Positions 26,012 to 35,504 of a stretch of 64,000 nt of DNA are shown here, piece after piece. The position numbers were made by a program, and so were the translations under genes. Each line of letters opens with the position of its first letter. Position 1 is the stretch's first letter. Source of the DNA: Oscillospiraceae bacterium HV4-5-C5C (GTDB taxonomy: Bacteria; Bacillota; Clostridia; Saccharofermentanales; Fastidiosipilaceae); the NCBI GenBank assembly GCA_012034405.1, contig JAAVLZ010000002.1, positions 124,001 through 188,000 on the forward strand, read 5' to 3'. The notes beneath the pieces were generated by a model. It was not told the DNA's origin. It saw only the letters and a list, made by a program, of their open reading frames with translations, and ran no database searches.

Positions 26012-26122
26012 TCAAAAAGATAGAAAATCAAAGCATGAAGCAGGCTGACTGGGACAGGCAAGCGGCCGGGACAGCCCGGCTCTCCCGTAAAGGATAAAAC
26101 TCGCAGGGATAGAGGAGAACAG

Positions 26123-27148
26123 ATGCAAATGAAACTGACAATTGCCGGCAGCGGCAGTTACCTACCACCCACCACCGTTGAAAATCGTGACTTTACCCGG
26201 ATTGTCGATACCTCTGATGAGTGGATCCGCAGCCGGACAGGAATTTGCCGCCGCCATTTCAGCGATGGGGAACTGACCGTTGAAATGGGCGTCAAGGCAG
26301 CGGAAAAAGCTCTGGCGGACGCTGACCTGGCCGCGACGGATCTGGATCTGATCTTAGTTTCCTCCGTCACGCCGGACTATGTCACACCCACAATTTCCTG
26401 TTTACTGCAGGGCTATCTTGGAGCGGACCAGGCCTTTGCTCTTGATATCAACGTCGCCTGTTCAGGCTTTGTCTACGGGCTGGACCTGGCCGCGCGCTAC
26501 CTGCAGGATCCAGCGATCCACCATGTGCTGCTGGTGGCGTCAGAAAAGCTGTCCCGGGTGACTGATTTTACGGACCGTTCCACCTGTGTTCTGTTTGGTG
26601 ACGGCGCTGCCGCGGTGGTCCTGACCGCGGACGGGCCGGGCCAGGAGCTGGCCAGCTGTCTCAAAGCTGATGGCCGTCAGGCCCAGGCGCTGACCGCCTG
26701 TTATCCGGACCGCAACCATCCTTTTGGCCCGGCTCTGGCGCCTGAAAACAGCCCCGAGTCCTCCGGAGACCAACCCGCGCTGCGTTTTCCGCAGGCCACG
26801 CCCTTTATTCACATGGACGGCCGTGAAGTCTACCGCTTTGCGGTCAGCTCGATTGAGCAGGGTATCAGGACGGTGACGGATCGCGCCGGGTATCAGGTGG
26901 AACAGCTGGATTGGCTGATTCCGCACCAGGCCAATAACCGGATTCTTGAGGCCGCGGCCAAGCGCCTGGGGCTGCCCATGAGCAAGGTTTACAGCTGCCT
27001 GGAGGAAATCGGCAATACCAGCTCCTCCAGTGTCGGCATTGCCCTGGACCGCTGCCGGCAGGCCGGATTACTGCAAACCGGCCAGCTTGTAGCCTTCAGC
27101 GGCTTTGGTGGCGGTCTGACCCATGGAACGATCCTGGTGAAGATCTGA
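26123..27148 (+). CDS. fabH: Beta-ketoacyl-ACP synthase III
   Basis: A 341-residue FabH that starts fatty-acid synthesis by condensing an acyl-CoA with malonyl-ACP. The catalytic triad is complete: Cys113 (NVACSGFVYG), His268 (IPHQANNRI) and Asn298 (GNTSSSS). A loop of about 20 residues around 195-220 (NHPFGPALAPENSPESSGDQ) is longer than in E. coli FabH. The start has GAGGAG at a good distance; a second in-frame ATG two codons on is possible. It is the first gene of the fab-acc operon. Confidence 0.95.
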   Translation: MQMKLTIAGSGSYLPPTTVENRDFTRIVDTSDEWIRSRTGICRRHFSDGELTVEMGVKAAEKALADADLAATDLDLILVSSVTPDYVTPTISCLLQGYLGADQAFALDINVACSGFVYGLDLAARYLQDPAIHHVLLVASEKLSRVTDFTDRSTCVLFGDGAAAVVLTADGPGQELASCLKADGRQAQALTACYPDRNHPFGPALAPENSPESSGDQPALRFPQATPFIHMDGREVYRFAVSSIEQGIRTVTDRAGYQVEQLDWLIPHQANNRILEAAAKRLGLPMSKVYSCLEEIGNTSSSSVGIALDRCRQAGLLQTGQLVAFSGFGGGLTHGTILVKI

Positions 27149-27172
27149 TAGCTTGAGAGGAGCCAGACAAAG

Positions 27173-28132
27173 ATGAAAAACCGTATCTGTAATTTGCTGA
27201 ACATCACTTATCCCCTGATTCAGGGGGGAATGGCCTGGGCTGCTACAGCCGAATTGGCCGCCGCGGTATCCAATGCCGGCGGACTGGGCCTGATCGGCTC
27301 CGGCGCCATGACGGCAGAACTCCTTCGCCCGCAAATTCAGCGCGCGCGTCAGCTAACCGACCGCAGCTTCGGAGTCAATATCATGTTGATGAACCCGGCT
27401 GCTGCTGAGTTGGCGCAATTGCTGATTGACGAACACGTCCCGGTGGTCACTACCGGCGCAGGCTCACCGGGCAAGTTCATAGATGCCTGGCACGAGGCCG
27501 GCCTGATTGTGGTTCCGGTGGTAGCTTCAGCCGGCCAGGCTAAGCGGATGGAAAACCTGGGCGCAGATGCCGTTGTCTGTGAAGGCCAGGAAGCCGGTGG
27601 ACATATTGGCGAATTAAGCAGTGTGGTCTTGTGGAATGCCGTCGCGCAGGCAGTCGGTATCCCCGTGATCGGCGCAGGCGGGATCGCTGACGGACGCGGA
27701 ATTGCCGCTGCGTTCACCCTGGGCTGTGAAGGGGTCCAACTGGGGACGCGCTTTCTGGCCTCAACGGAATGCTGGGTCAACCAGAATTATAAGAATCTGG
27801 TGGTCAAGGCCAAGGACATTGATACGGTGGTTACCGGCCGCAGCGGCGGGCACCCGGTGCGCGCGCTCAAGACCAAACTGGAACGGGAGATTCTTAAACT
27901 TGAAAAAAACGGCGCGACTTTTGAAGAACTGGAAGCTATCAGCGTCGGCTCCCTCAGAAAAGCCGTGATGGACGGAGATCTGAATGAAGGATCCTTTATG
28001 GCCGGTCAGTCAGCCGGGCTGATTAACGATATCAGGCCCTGCGCGGAGATTATCCCGGCGTTGTTCAAGGAAGCCGGCCAGGTCTTAAGTCAGACTGATA
28101 CAGCCTATCAGGCCTGGTCAGAGCAGTTATAA
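27173..28132 (+). CDS. fabK: Flavin-dependent enoyl-ACP reductase II
   Basis: A 319-residue FabK, the FMN-containing enoyl-ACP reductase that replaces FabI in many Firmicutes; it is insensitive to triclosan in characterised species. The start MKNRICNLLNITYPLIQGGM and the phosphate-binding IPVIGAGGIADGRG / GVQLGTRFLAS segments are typical of the nitronate-monooxygenase/FabK fold. The operon setting between fabH and fabG distinguishes it from nitronate monooxygenase. No fabI is seen. GAGAGGAG precedes the start. Confidence 0.95.
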   Translation: MKNRICNLLNITYPLIQGGMAWAATAELAAAVSNAGGLGLIGSGAMTAELLRPQIQRARQLTDRSFGVNIMLMNPAAAELAQLLIDEHVPVVTTGAGSPGKFIDAWHEAGLIVVPVVASAGQAKRMENLGADAVVCEGQEAGGHIGELSSVVLWNAVAQAVGIPVIGAGGIADGRGIAAAFTLGCEGVQLGTRFLASTECWVNQNYKNLVVKAKDIDTVVTGRSGGHPVRALKTKLEREILKLEKNGATFEELEAISVGSLRKAVMDGDLNEGSFMAGQSAGLINDIRPCAEIIPALFKEAGQVLSQTDTAYQAWSEQL

Positions 28133-28159
28133 ACCAAGCGAAAGGGAGAGTGAAAACGT

Positions 28160-28948
28160 ATGACACCGACCGCCCCGACAGGAAAAATTGATCAGACGCC
28201 TGACCTGCAGCCCTGGGTTATTGTGACCGGCGCCAGCCGCGGCATTGGCCAGGCCTGCGCCAGCCGCCTGGCCCGGGATGGCTACGGCATTTTGTTTACT
28301 TATCGCAGCCGGTCAGCTGAGGCCCAGGCTTTTGTGACCGACCTGAAACAAGCGCTGCCGGGCGCAGCTCTGCTGGCTTTTCAGGCGGATGTCAGTCAGG
28401 AGGCTGCCTGCCGGTCCGCGGTTGAAGCCGGCAAGGCATGCTTTGGAGACCGGCTCTGGGGCCTGGTTAATAACGCCGGGATCAACCGCGACGGTCTGCT
28501 GCTGCGGATGAAAACAGAAGATATGGAAGACGTCATCAAGACAGATCTGCTGGGCCCCATGTATATGATCAAAGCCTGCCTGCCCTTACTGCTGCGTAAC
28601 CGCGCCGGGCGCGTGGTTAATATCAGCTCCGTCAGCGGCTTATATGGCAATGCAGGTCAAGCCAACTACGCCGCCGCCAAGGCTGGCATCCTGGGATTGA
28701 CCCGTTCTGTGGCTAAGGAAACGGCCTCCCGTGGCATTACCTGCAACGCGATCGCTCCAGGCTTTATACAAACAGACATGACCCAGGCGCTGCCGGAAAA
28801 GAGCCGGGAGGCTATCCTGCAGCAGATTGCGTTGAAGCGCTTTGGCCAGCCGGACGACATTGCCGCCGCGGTGTCCTTCCTGCTGTCTGCCGACGCAGCT
28901 TATATCACCGGACAGGTGCTGGAAGTTTCCGGCGGCCTGACCATGTAA
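28160..28948 (+). CDS. fabG: 3-oxoacyl-ACP reductase
   Basis: A 262-residue short-chain dehydrogenase of the FabG type, reducing the 3-oxo group in each elongation cycle. It has the NADPH-binding TGASRGIG, NNAG motif, catalytic Ser (NISSVSG) and YAAAK motif (Tyr and Lys), and ends in the usual VLEVSGGLTM. The first 18 residues, rich in Pro and Thr, are an extension before the fold; GGGAG precedes the chosen start. It lies 27 bases after fabK. Confidence 0.95.
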   Translation: MTPTAPTGKIDQTPDLQPWVIVTGASRGIGQACASRLARDGYGILFTYRSRSAEAQAFVTDLKQALPGAALLAFQADVSQEAACRSAVEAGKACFGDRLWGLVNNAGINRDGLLLRMKTEDMEDVIKTDLLGPMYMIKACLPLLLRNRAGRVVNISSVSGLYGNAGQANYAAAKAGILGLTRSVAKETASRGITCNAIAPGFIQTDMTQALPEKSREAILQQIALKRFGQPDDIAAAVSFLLSADAAYITGQVLEVSGGLTM

Positions 28949-28961
28949 AGGAGATTCCTAT

Positions 28962-30245
28962 ATGACTATGCCTGAAACACCGTCCCGAATTGCTCCCCGC
29001 CGCGTGGTGGTCACCGGAATGGGCGCCATCACCCCGCTGGGCTTGAGCATGCCGGATACCTGGCGAGAGCTGATTGCCGGTCATCACGGAATTGCTCCGC
29101 TGGACCATTTTGACAGCAGTGATTACCGCGCTTATCTGGCCGCACAGGTCCAGGACTTTAATCCGGCCGATTTTATGGATAAAAGAGAAGCCCGCCGGCT
29201 GGACCGCTTCAGTCAGTTTGCGCTGGCTGCCACTCAGGAAGCCACTCAACAGGCGGGTTACCGGACAGAAGACTGGGACCCGTACCGCGTAGGCGTGATG
29301 ATCGGTACCGGTATCGGAGGGATTCAGACCTTCCAGAATGAGTGTGTCAAGCTGGCGCAAAGCGGTCCCAGGATGATTTCTCCGCTGTTCATCCCCATGA
29401 TGATCGGCAATATCGCGGCCGGCAAGGTGGGCATCGATCTGGGAATTAAAGGCGCTACCCTGGACATCACCACCGCCTGCACCTCCGGTACCAACGCCAT
29501 TGGAGAGGCCTTCCGCAAAATTAAATACGGCGAGCTTGACTGCTGCATCGCCGGCGGCACGGAGGCACCGATCTGTGAGATAGCGGTAGCAGGCTTTGGC
29601 AATATGAAAGCCCTGACCCCGTCAAAAGATCCCGACCGCGCCTCTATTCCATTCGACCGGGAGCGCAGCGGCTTTGTTATCGGCGAAGGCGCCGGTATCC
29701 TGATCCTGGAAGAGCTGGAAGCGGCCAGGCGCCGCGGCGCCCGCATCCTGGCAGAAATTGCAGGCTACGGCACCACAGGCGATGCCTACCACATCACTTC
29801 GCCCGCACCGGACGGCTCTTCGGCCGCCCGCGCTATGACGGAGGCGATTGAAGAAGCCGGCGAATCCCCGGAAGCTGTTGACTACATCAACGCTCACGGG
29901 ACTTCAACACCACTGAATGACAAATATGAAACCATGGCCATACATACTGCGCTGGGCAAAGCCTGCAGCAAGGTCGCGGTGAGCTCAACCAAAGGTGCCC
30001 TGGGTCATCTGCTGGGCGCGTCCGGCGCTGTGGAGGCCTGCATCCTGGTCAATACGGTCCGGGAGGGTGTCATCCCGCCTACGGTAGGTTACCGGGAAGC
30101 GGATCCGGACTGCGATCTGGATTACGTCACGGAAGGCAGCCGGGTCAGACCGGTCCGGCTGGCTCTGTCCAATTCATTTGGCTTTGGCGGCCATAACGGC
30201 TGTCTGGCGGTAAAAGCCTATCCGTCTGAGGAGGAAAAAGCATGA
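28962..30245 (+). CDS. fabF: Beta-ketoacyl-ACP synthase II
   Basis: A 427-residue FabF, the main elongating condensing enzyme. The active site is complete: Cys173 (DITTACTSGTNA), His312 (NAHGTSTPLND) and His349 (STKGALGHLLGA). The SFGFGGHNG motif near the C terminus is also normal. AAGGAG precedes the start, 13 bases after fabG, and the stop overlaps accB (ATGA). Confidence 0.96.
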   Translation: MTMPETPSRIAPRRVVVTGMGAITPLGLSMPDTWRELIAGHHGIAPLDHFDSSDYRAYLAAQVQDFNPADFMDKREARRLDRFSQFALAATQEATQQAGYRTEDWDPYRVGVMIGTGIGGIQTFQNECVKLAQSGPRMISPLFIPMMIGNIAAGKVGIDLGIKGATLDITTACTSGTNAIGEAFRKIKYGELDCCIAGGTEAPICEIAVAGFGNMKALTPSKDPDRASIPFDRERSGFVIGEGAGILILEELEAARRRGARILAEIAGYGTTGDAYHITSPAPDGSSAARAMTEAIEEAGESPEAVDYINAHGTSTPLNDKYETMAIHTALGKACSKVAVSSTKGALGHLLGASGAVEACILVNTVREGVIPPTVGYREADPDCDLDYVTEGSRVRPVRLALSNSFGFGGHNGCLAVKAYPSEEEKA

Positions 30246-30874
30246 ATGAGTCAGCAGCAATAAACCAGCAACCGCTTGAGTCCGGCGAAACCCGCGGCTG
30301 GTCCGTAGCGGATGTGGAGCGCCTGATGGCCGCCATGAAGCGGGAAGAAGTAAACCTGCTGGACTGGACGGATGACAGTGGTCTGAGTCTCAGGCTGGAT
30401 CGTTCCGCCGCCCCGCAGGCAGTACGTCAGGACTTCACCCGCCCGGCCGTGCCGTCTGCTTCCGTAGCTGAAACCAACCCAGGAGAAGGTGGCCTGCCTT
30501 TGATGCCGGCGGCCCAGGCGCCCAGCGGCCGTGCTGCTGCCAGTAGTACCGCGCTGCTGCAGGCTGCGGCTCTTAACAACGCGGCAGCCCCGGCTGAACC
30601 GGCTGAACCGGCCGCTGTCCCCGGCAGCTGGGTCTGTGCTCCGGTGGTCGGTGTCTTTTTTGCCGGCGGTTCTCCTGAAGCAAAACCCTATGTCAAAGTG
30701 GGTGATCCGGTCAAGACCGGCGATGTCTTATGTATTATTGAGGCCATGAAGCTGATGAATGAAGTCAATAGTGATGTGAGCGGCACCGTGGCGGAGATTG
30801 CGGTGGAAAACGGTCAGAAGGTGGAGTACGGCCAGAAACTGATGCGGATTATTTCAAGTGCCGGAGGACAATGA
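30242..30874 (+). CDS. accB: Biotin carboxyl carrier protein of acetyl-CoA carboxylase
   Basis: A 210-residue BCCP. The biotin-attachment motif is IEAMKLMNEVNSD in a C-terminal lipoyl-type domain of about 80 residues. An N-terminal region with VERLMAAMKREEVNLLDW precedes a long Ala/Pro-rich linker (about 55-125), as is usual for these proteins. Note that the N-terminal AAMK is not the biotin site. It works with accC and accDA encoded downstream. The fabF overlap indicates coupled translation. Confidence 0.95.
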   Translation: MNESAAINQQPLESGETRGWSVADVERLMAAMKREEVNLLDWTDDSGLSLRLDRSAAPQAVRQDFTRPAVPSASVAETNPGEGGLPLMPAAQAPSGRAAASSTALLQAAALNNAAAPAEPAEPAAVPGSWVCAPVVGVFFAGGSPEAKPYVKVGDPVKTGDVLCIIEAMKLMNEVNSDVSGTVAEIAVENGQKVEYGQKLMRIISSAGGQ

Positions 30875-30875
30875 G

Positions 30876-31313
30876 ATGCTGATGAATCAGGAACAGATCA
30901 AAGCGATTATTCCGCACCGCGACCCCTTTTTGCTGGTGGATGAGATCCTGGAGCTGGATGAAAACCGGGTGGTGGGGCTCAAGCATGTCACCGGTCAGGA
31001 GGACTTTTTCCGGGGGCATTTTCCCGGCGCGCCGGTTATGCCCGGTGTGCTGATTTTGGAAGCGATTGCGCAAGCCGGTGCGGTCTGCATCCTGTCCAAA
31101 CCGGAATTCAGAGGGAAATTGGCCTACTTTGGAGGGATGGAAAAGGTGCGGTTCCGCAAACCGGTATTCCCGGGCTGCGACCTGACGCTCCAGATGGAAC
31201 TGACAAAAAGCCGCGGCCGGATCGGCTTTGGCCTTGGTAAAGCTTATGTCGGAACCCAACTGATGGCCCAGGCGGAGATGAGCTTTGCGGTGATGGATCG
31301 CCCGGAAGCCTGA
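30876..31313 (+). CDS. fabZ: 3-hydroxyacyl-ACP dehydratase
   Basis: A 145-residue hot-dog-fold dehydratase. The catalytic His lies in IPHRDPFLLVDEI and the Glu in GVLILEAIAQAG, with HFPGAPVMPG between them. ATG at 30876 is favoured by GGAGG eight bases upstream; a GTG at 30858 overlaps accB, and an ATG at 30882 is also possible. It is the usual neighbour of accB/accC in Firmicutes fab operons. Confidence 0.95.
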   Translation: MLMNQEQIKAIIPHRDPFLLVDEILELDENRVVGLKHVTGQEDFFRGHFPGAPVMPGVLILEAIAQAGAVCILSKPEFRGKLAYFGGMEKVRFRKPVFPGCDLTLQMELTKSRGRIGFGLGKAYVGTQLMAQAEMSFAVMDRPEA

Positions 31314-31355
31314 TACAGTAGGTGTAGCTTGGTCAAATAGAGAAAGGCACAGCAG

Positions 31356-32747
31356 ATGTTTCGCAAAATACTTATTGCAAATCGCGGCGAAATCGCCGTA
31401 ACCGTTATCCGGGCCTGCCGTGAGATGGGTATCCGCAGCGTAGCGGTGTACTCGGAAGCAGACCGGGAGGCCCTGCACGTCCTGCTGGCGGATGAAAGCA
31501 TCTGTATCGGGCCGGCCGATGCGGGCCAAAGCTACCTCAACCGCCAGGCTATCCTGAGCGCGGCCCTGATGAGCGGGGCGGAGGCTATTCATCCGGGCTT
31601 TGGCTTTTTATCTGAAAACGTCAGCTTTGCCAGAATGTGCGAGGCCTGTCATATCAGTTTTATCGGTCCGAGCAGTGAGGCTATGGCGCTGCTGGGGGAT
31701 AAGGCCATGGCGCGCGCCAGTGCCCGGGCTGCCGGTATGCCGGTGATCCCTGGTTCTCAGGATATTCTGGATGGCGTAGAAGACGCCAGCAAGGCAGCTG
31801 AGGAAATCGGCTATCCGGTCATGATCAAGGCGGCCAGCGGCGGCGGGGGACGGGGCATGCGCATAGCCCGGACGGCGGCAGAACTGGAGCGCGCTTATTT
31901 GGCGGCCCGGGCAGAAGCCCGCGCGGCTTTTGGAGATGACCGGGTTTATATGGAGCGCTTTATCCTGAATCCGCGGCATGTAGAAATCCAGCTGCTGGGC
32001 GACAGCCAGGGTAATGTGGTGCACCTGAATGAGCGCGATTGCTCAATTCAGCGCCGCAATCAAAAGCTGCTGGAAGAAGCGCCGTCTCCTGCGGTCAGCC
32101 CCGCGCTGCGCAAAAAGATGGGTCAGGCAGCGGTGGATCTGGCCCGTTCCGTCAATTATGTGGGGGTCGGTACCATTGAGTTTTTGCTGGATGAGGATAA
32201 GCATTTCTACTTTATGGAAATGAATACCCGCATTCAGGTGGAGCATCCCGTGACGGAAGCGATTACCGGCACCAACCTGGTGCAGGAGCAGATCAAAGCC
32301 GCAGCCGGTTTAGCCCTATCGCTGAAGCAAAGTCAGCTGCAGCCCCGCGGTCACGCTATGGAGTGCCGCATCAACGCGGAAGACCCGCGAGCCGATTTCA
32401 GGCCCGCCCCCGGGAGGATAGAACAGCTGCTGCTGCCAGGCGGCCCCGGGGTGCGGGTGGACACCGCGCTGTATCCAGGCTATGAAATCCCGCCCTACTA
32501 TGATTCCATGCTGGCCAAAGTCATTGTCAGTGCCGCCACCCGCATTGAAGCCATTCAGCGGATGCGGCGGGCACTGACCGAGTTTGTGATCAGCGGTGTG
32601 CCGACGACCCTGGATCTGCAGCTGGCAATCCTCAGGGATCCTGATTTTATTGCGGGTAACTGCGATATCGGCTATATGAATCGCAAATGGCCGCAGCTGC
32701 AGGCTGAGATGGAAGCTAACGAGGAGGTCCGCGTACATGCCGGATAA
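31356..32747 (+). CDS. accC: Biotin carboxylase
   Basis: A 463-residue ATP-grasp biotin carboxylase that carboxylates the biotin on AccB. It begins MFRKILIANRGEIAVTVIR and has the glycine-rich ASGGGGRGM ATP-binding loop, the HPGFGFLSEN motif and the catalytic RIQVEHPVTE. Its length matches E. coli AccC. The last 11 bases overlap the accDA start. A short gap of 42 bases separates it from fabZ. Confidence 0.96.
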   Translation: MFRKILIANRGEIAVTVIRACREMGIRSVAVYSEADREALHVLLADESICIGPADAGQSYLNRQAILSAALMSGAEAIHPGFGFLSENVSFARMCEACHISFIGPSSEAMALLGDKAMARASARAAGMPVIPGSQDILDGVEDASKAAEEIGYPVMIKAASGGGGRGMRIARTAAELERAYLAARAEARAAFGDDRVYMERFILNPRHVEIQLLGDSQGNVVHLNERDCSIQRRNQKLLEEAPSPAVSPALRKKMGQAAVDLARSVNYVGVGTIEFLLDEDKHFYFMEMNTRIQVEHPVTEAITGTNLVQEQIKAAAGLALSLKQSQLQPRGHAMECRINAEDPRADFRPAPGRIEQLLLPGGPGVRVDTALYPGYEIPPYYDSMLAKVIVSAATRIEAIQRMRRALTEFVISGVPTTLDLQLAILRDPDFIAGNCDIGYMNRKWPQLQAEMEANEEVRVHAG

Positions 32748-34638
32748 AGATCAGCAGACTCAGCCGCGGTCAGCGACGGCCGAGGTCAGACAGTCAGACC
32801 GGGCGGGCGGGAGCCCCCTGGCGCTGGCGGAAACCTTGCGGCGCCGGGTCAGTCAGGAAAGCCACCTGCAGACGGCCGCGCAGGCCTATGCCGCGGCTCA
32901 TCCTGAACAAAAAGCAGATGGCGGTCCGCTGACGGCCGACCTCCTGCCCCAGCCCCGCCCGTTTTCCTATCAGCAGCCCCAGCCGGCAGATCTTTGGGTT
33001 AAGTGCCCGGCCTGCAAGGGCGTGATGTACCGGGAGGATTTTTTGTCCCATCACAGCGTCTGCCTGCACTGCGGCCACCATTTCAGGATCTCAGCCCGTG
33101 AGCGCCTGGACATGGTGCTGGACCCTGACAGTTTTGAAGCCTATGATGCCACCCTTGAGAGCGTCAATCCACTGAGCTTTAAGGGCTATGAAGACAAGCT
33201 CAAACTGCTGCAGTCCCAGACTGGCCTGCAGGACGCGGTGGTGACTGGCCGCGGCCTGATTGATGGCCGCCCCTGCTGTGTCGGCGCACTGGACAGCCGC
33301 TTTATGATGGGCTCTATGGGCTCGGCGGTGGGCGAAAAGATCACCCGCCTGTTTGAGCGGGCGGTAGAGCAGCGCTTACCGGTCCTGCTGTTTACCGTTT
33401 CCGGCGGCGCCCGCATGCAGGAAGGGCTGCTCTCTCTGATGCAGATGGCCAAGACCAGTGCCGCGGTAGCGCGCCATCAGGCGGCCGGCCTGCTTTACCT
33501 TGCTTTTTTAACTGACCCCACAACAGGCGGCGTCTCCGCAAGCTTTGCCAGCCTGGGCAATTACCTGATCTCCGAGCCCGGCACGATTATCGGCTTTGCC
33601 GGCCGGCGGGTGATTGAAGGGACCATTGCCGAGGCGTTGCCGGATGATTTTCAGCGGGCGGAATTTCAGCTGGCGCACGGCTTTTTAGATCTGCTGGTGC
33701 GCCGCAGTGAAAGCCGTAGCCTGTTGTCCCGCCTGCTGGCTTATCACAGTCAGGACACCCTCTATCCCAGCTGCAGTCTGCAGCAAAAACCGCCGCAGGA
33801 ACCGCAAAACCAGCAGGCCGCCGCGCCTGAGCTGATTCAACACCGCGGGTCTGACTGTCTGGATCTGATTCATGCTAAAGACCGGCCTAATTTCACAGAT
33901 TATCTTGGCCTGATCTTCACCGACACCATTGAGCTGCACGGCGACCGCTGCTATGGCGATGACCCGGCTCTCTGGGGCGGCCTGGCACGGCTGGACGGCC
34001 GGGCGGTCACCTTGATCGGTACCGTTAAAGGCCATAATCTGGCCGAAAACAACCGCTGCCATTTTGGCATGCCTCATCCGGAAGGCTATCGCAAGGCCAG
34101 ACGGCTGATGCTGGAGGCCGGGCGTTGCGGCCGGCCGGTCATCTGTCTGATCGACACGCCCGGCGCATACTGCGGCGTCGGGGCGGAAGAGCGGGGACAG
34201 GGAGAAGCGATCGCTCGTTGTCTGGAGACGCTGGCTGCTCTAGATACCCCGGTGGTAGCCGTGATCCTGGGCGAAGGTGGCAGCGGCGGCGCGCTGGCCC
34301 TGGCGATGGGCGACCGCCTGGGCATGCTGTCCAATGCCATTTATTCTGTCATTTCACCCCGCGGTTACGCGTCCTTACTCTGGAAAGATCCCGGCCGGGA
34401 GCGGGAAGCGGCTGATACGGCCCGCATCACTGCTTTTGACGCGCAAAAAATGGGCATCTGTGATCAGATTATCGCGGAGCCAGAGGGCGGGGCCGGCCAG
34501 GACCCGGCAGCGGTGGCCCGGGGAATCCGGAGCTTTTTGTCACAGAGTCTGGAAGACTTGCTGGCTTTGCCGTCAGACTGTATACTGAATCAGCGGCAAG
34601 CCCGTTTCCGTGCGTTGGGGGCTTACCGGGAATCCTGA
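32737..34638 (+). CDS. accDA: Fused acetyl-CoA carboxylase carboxyltransferase, beta-alpha
   Basis: A 633-residue protein in which AccD and AccA are joined. The AccD half has the four-cysteine zinc finger (C90, C93, C109, C112) and FTVSGGARMQEGLLSLMQM. A Gln/Pro/Ala-rich linker at about 345-368 leads to the AccA half, with FTDYLGLIFTDTIELHGDR, CLIDTPGAYCGVGAEERGQ and GEGGSGGALAL. In most bacteria these are two genes. The first 75 residues, before the zinc finger, are an unusual hydrophilic extension. GAGGAGG lies before the start; the operon's next gene is a kinase 16 bases on. Confidence 0.94.
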   Translation: MPDKDQQTQPRSATAEVRQSDRAGGSPLALAETLRRRVSQESHLQTAAQAYAAAHPEQKADGGPLTADLLPQPRPFSYQQPQPADLWVKCPACKGVMYREDFLSHHSVCLHCGHHFRISARERLDMVLDPDSFEAYDATLESVNPLSFKGYEDKLKLLQSQTGLQDAVVTGRGLIDGRPCCVGALDSRFMMGSMGSAVGEKITRLFERAVEQRLPVLLFTVSGGARMQEGLLSLMQMAKTSAAVARHQAAGLLYLAFLTDPTTGGVSASFASLGNYLISEPGTIIGFAGRRVIEGTIAEALPDDFQRAEFQLAHGFLDLLVRRSESRSLLSRLLAYHSQDTLYPSCSLQQKPPQEPQNQQAAAPELIQHRGSDCLDLIHAKDRPNFTDYLGLIFTDTIELHGDRCYGDDPALWGGLARLDGRAVTLIGTVKGHNLAENNRCHFGMPHPEGYRKARRLMLEAGRCGRPVICLIDTPGAYCGVGAEERGQGEAIARCLETLAALDTPVVAVILGEGGSGGALALAMGDRLGMLSNAIYSVISPRGYASLLWKDPGREREAADTARITAFDAQKMGICDQIIAEPEGGAGQDPAAVARGIRSFLSQSLEDLLALPSDCILNQRQARFRALGAYRES

Positions 34639-34654
34639 TCCGGAAGGAGTGGGA

Positions 34655-35392
34655 ATGGAAGCTACAAATTATGATCCTGCCGCGCGCTCCGCGGCCCTCA
34701 GGCGTCTGGCGGAAGCAACAGCCACAGCCACAGACCACCAGGCGCTGCGGCTCCTGCTGGAACAGGCGGCGGAGTTAATGGCTTCCGCAATTGATCCGGG
34801 CAGGCTGTCAGCCAAGCAGATCGCGCCCCCCGTTTTGCTGGCGCTGGACGGCCGCTGCGCCGCCGGTAAAACGACGTTGGCCCAACGCTTTCAGACCCTG
34901 GTCCGGACTTTGGGATGGGATGTTCCGGTTTTGCATATGGACGATTTCTTTTTGCCCCCGCAGCTTCGCCACGCGGACCGCCTGGCCTGGCCCGGCGGCA
35001 ACGTGCACTTTGAGCGCTTTGAAGCGGAGGTGCTGCGCCCCTTAAGTCAAGGGCGATCTGCCTGGTACCAGCCCTTTGATTGCGGGCGGCAGCGGCTGGA
35101 GCCAGGCCGCCTGGTTCAACCTGCGCCCCTGATTCTTACTGAGGGCGTTTACGCATTACACCCGCAGCTGCGCCCCTATTACAAGCGGGCCGGCCGGGTC
35201 TTTTTTGATATCAGCGCTGAACAGCAACGACAGCGCCTGCTCCGGCGCTGTCTGGATTCGGTTGCGATAGATGACACTGCCGGCCGGGCTAAACTAGCGC
35301 GTTTCATATCCGTCTGGATACCCCTGGAGGAGCGATACATCAGTCAGACCGGCCTGGAATCAGCTTGTGCACTGAGCCTCACTGCCGGCTGA
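34655..35392 (+). CDS. Uridine kinase-like P-loop kinase
   Basis: A 245-residue P-loop phosphotransferase of the uridine-kinase/phosphoribulokinase group. The Walker A motif is DGRCAAGKTT, the acidic motif VLHMDDFFLPPQ, and a lid segment with several arginines follows (AEQQRQRLLRRC). Proteins like this occur in many Firmicutes with uridine kinase annotations, but the true substrate is not proven. The start follows AAGGAG. It lies 16 bases after accDA and is probably the last gene of the fab operon, without an obvious link to fatty-acid synthesis. Confidence 0.78.
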   Translation: MEATNYDPAARSAALRRLAEATATATDHQALRLLLEQAAELMASAIDPGRLSAKQIAPPVLLALDGRCAAGKTTLAQRFQTLVRTLGWDVPVLHMDDFFLPPQLRHADRLAWPGGNVHFERFEAEVLRPLSQGRSAWYQPFDCGRQRLEPGRLVQPAPLILTEGVYALHPQLRPYYKRAGRVFFDISAEQQRQRLLRRCLDSVAIDDTAGRAKLARFISVWIPLEERYISQTGLESACALSLTAG

Positions 35393-35443
35393 CACGCTTG
35401 TCTGCCGCCTGCCCGGCCGGAGCTGACGGACTAGCGGCTGACT

Positions 35444-35463
35444 GCCCCCTGACGGACAGGGGC
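35444..35463. terminator. Possible hairpin between converging genes
   Basis: GCCCC and GGGGC arms around a 10-base loop lie between the converging kinase and prfC genes. There is no T run, so termination activity is doubtful. Confidence 0.25.
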
Positions 35464-35504
35464 TGCGGGCTGGCTACTTTAACGCGGGAGCGGGACTGGG
35501 CGCT

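Noticed and set aside
30371-30410. Second biotin site in AccB
   Set aside because: The AAMKREEV sequence near the N terminus is not in a lipoyl-type fold; the true site is IEAMKLMNE near the C terminus.
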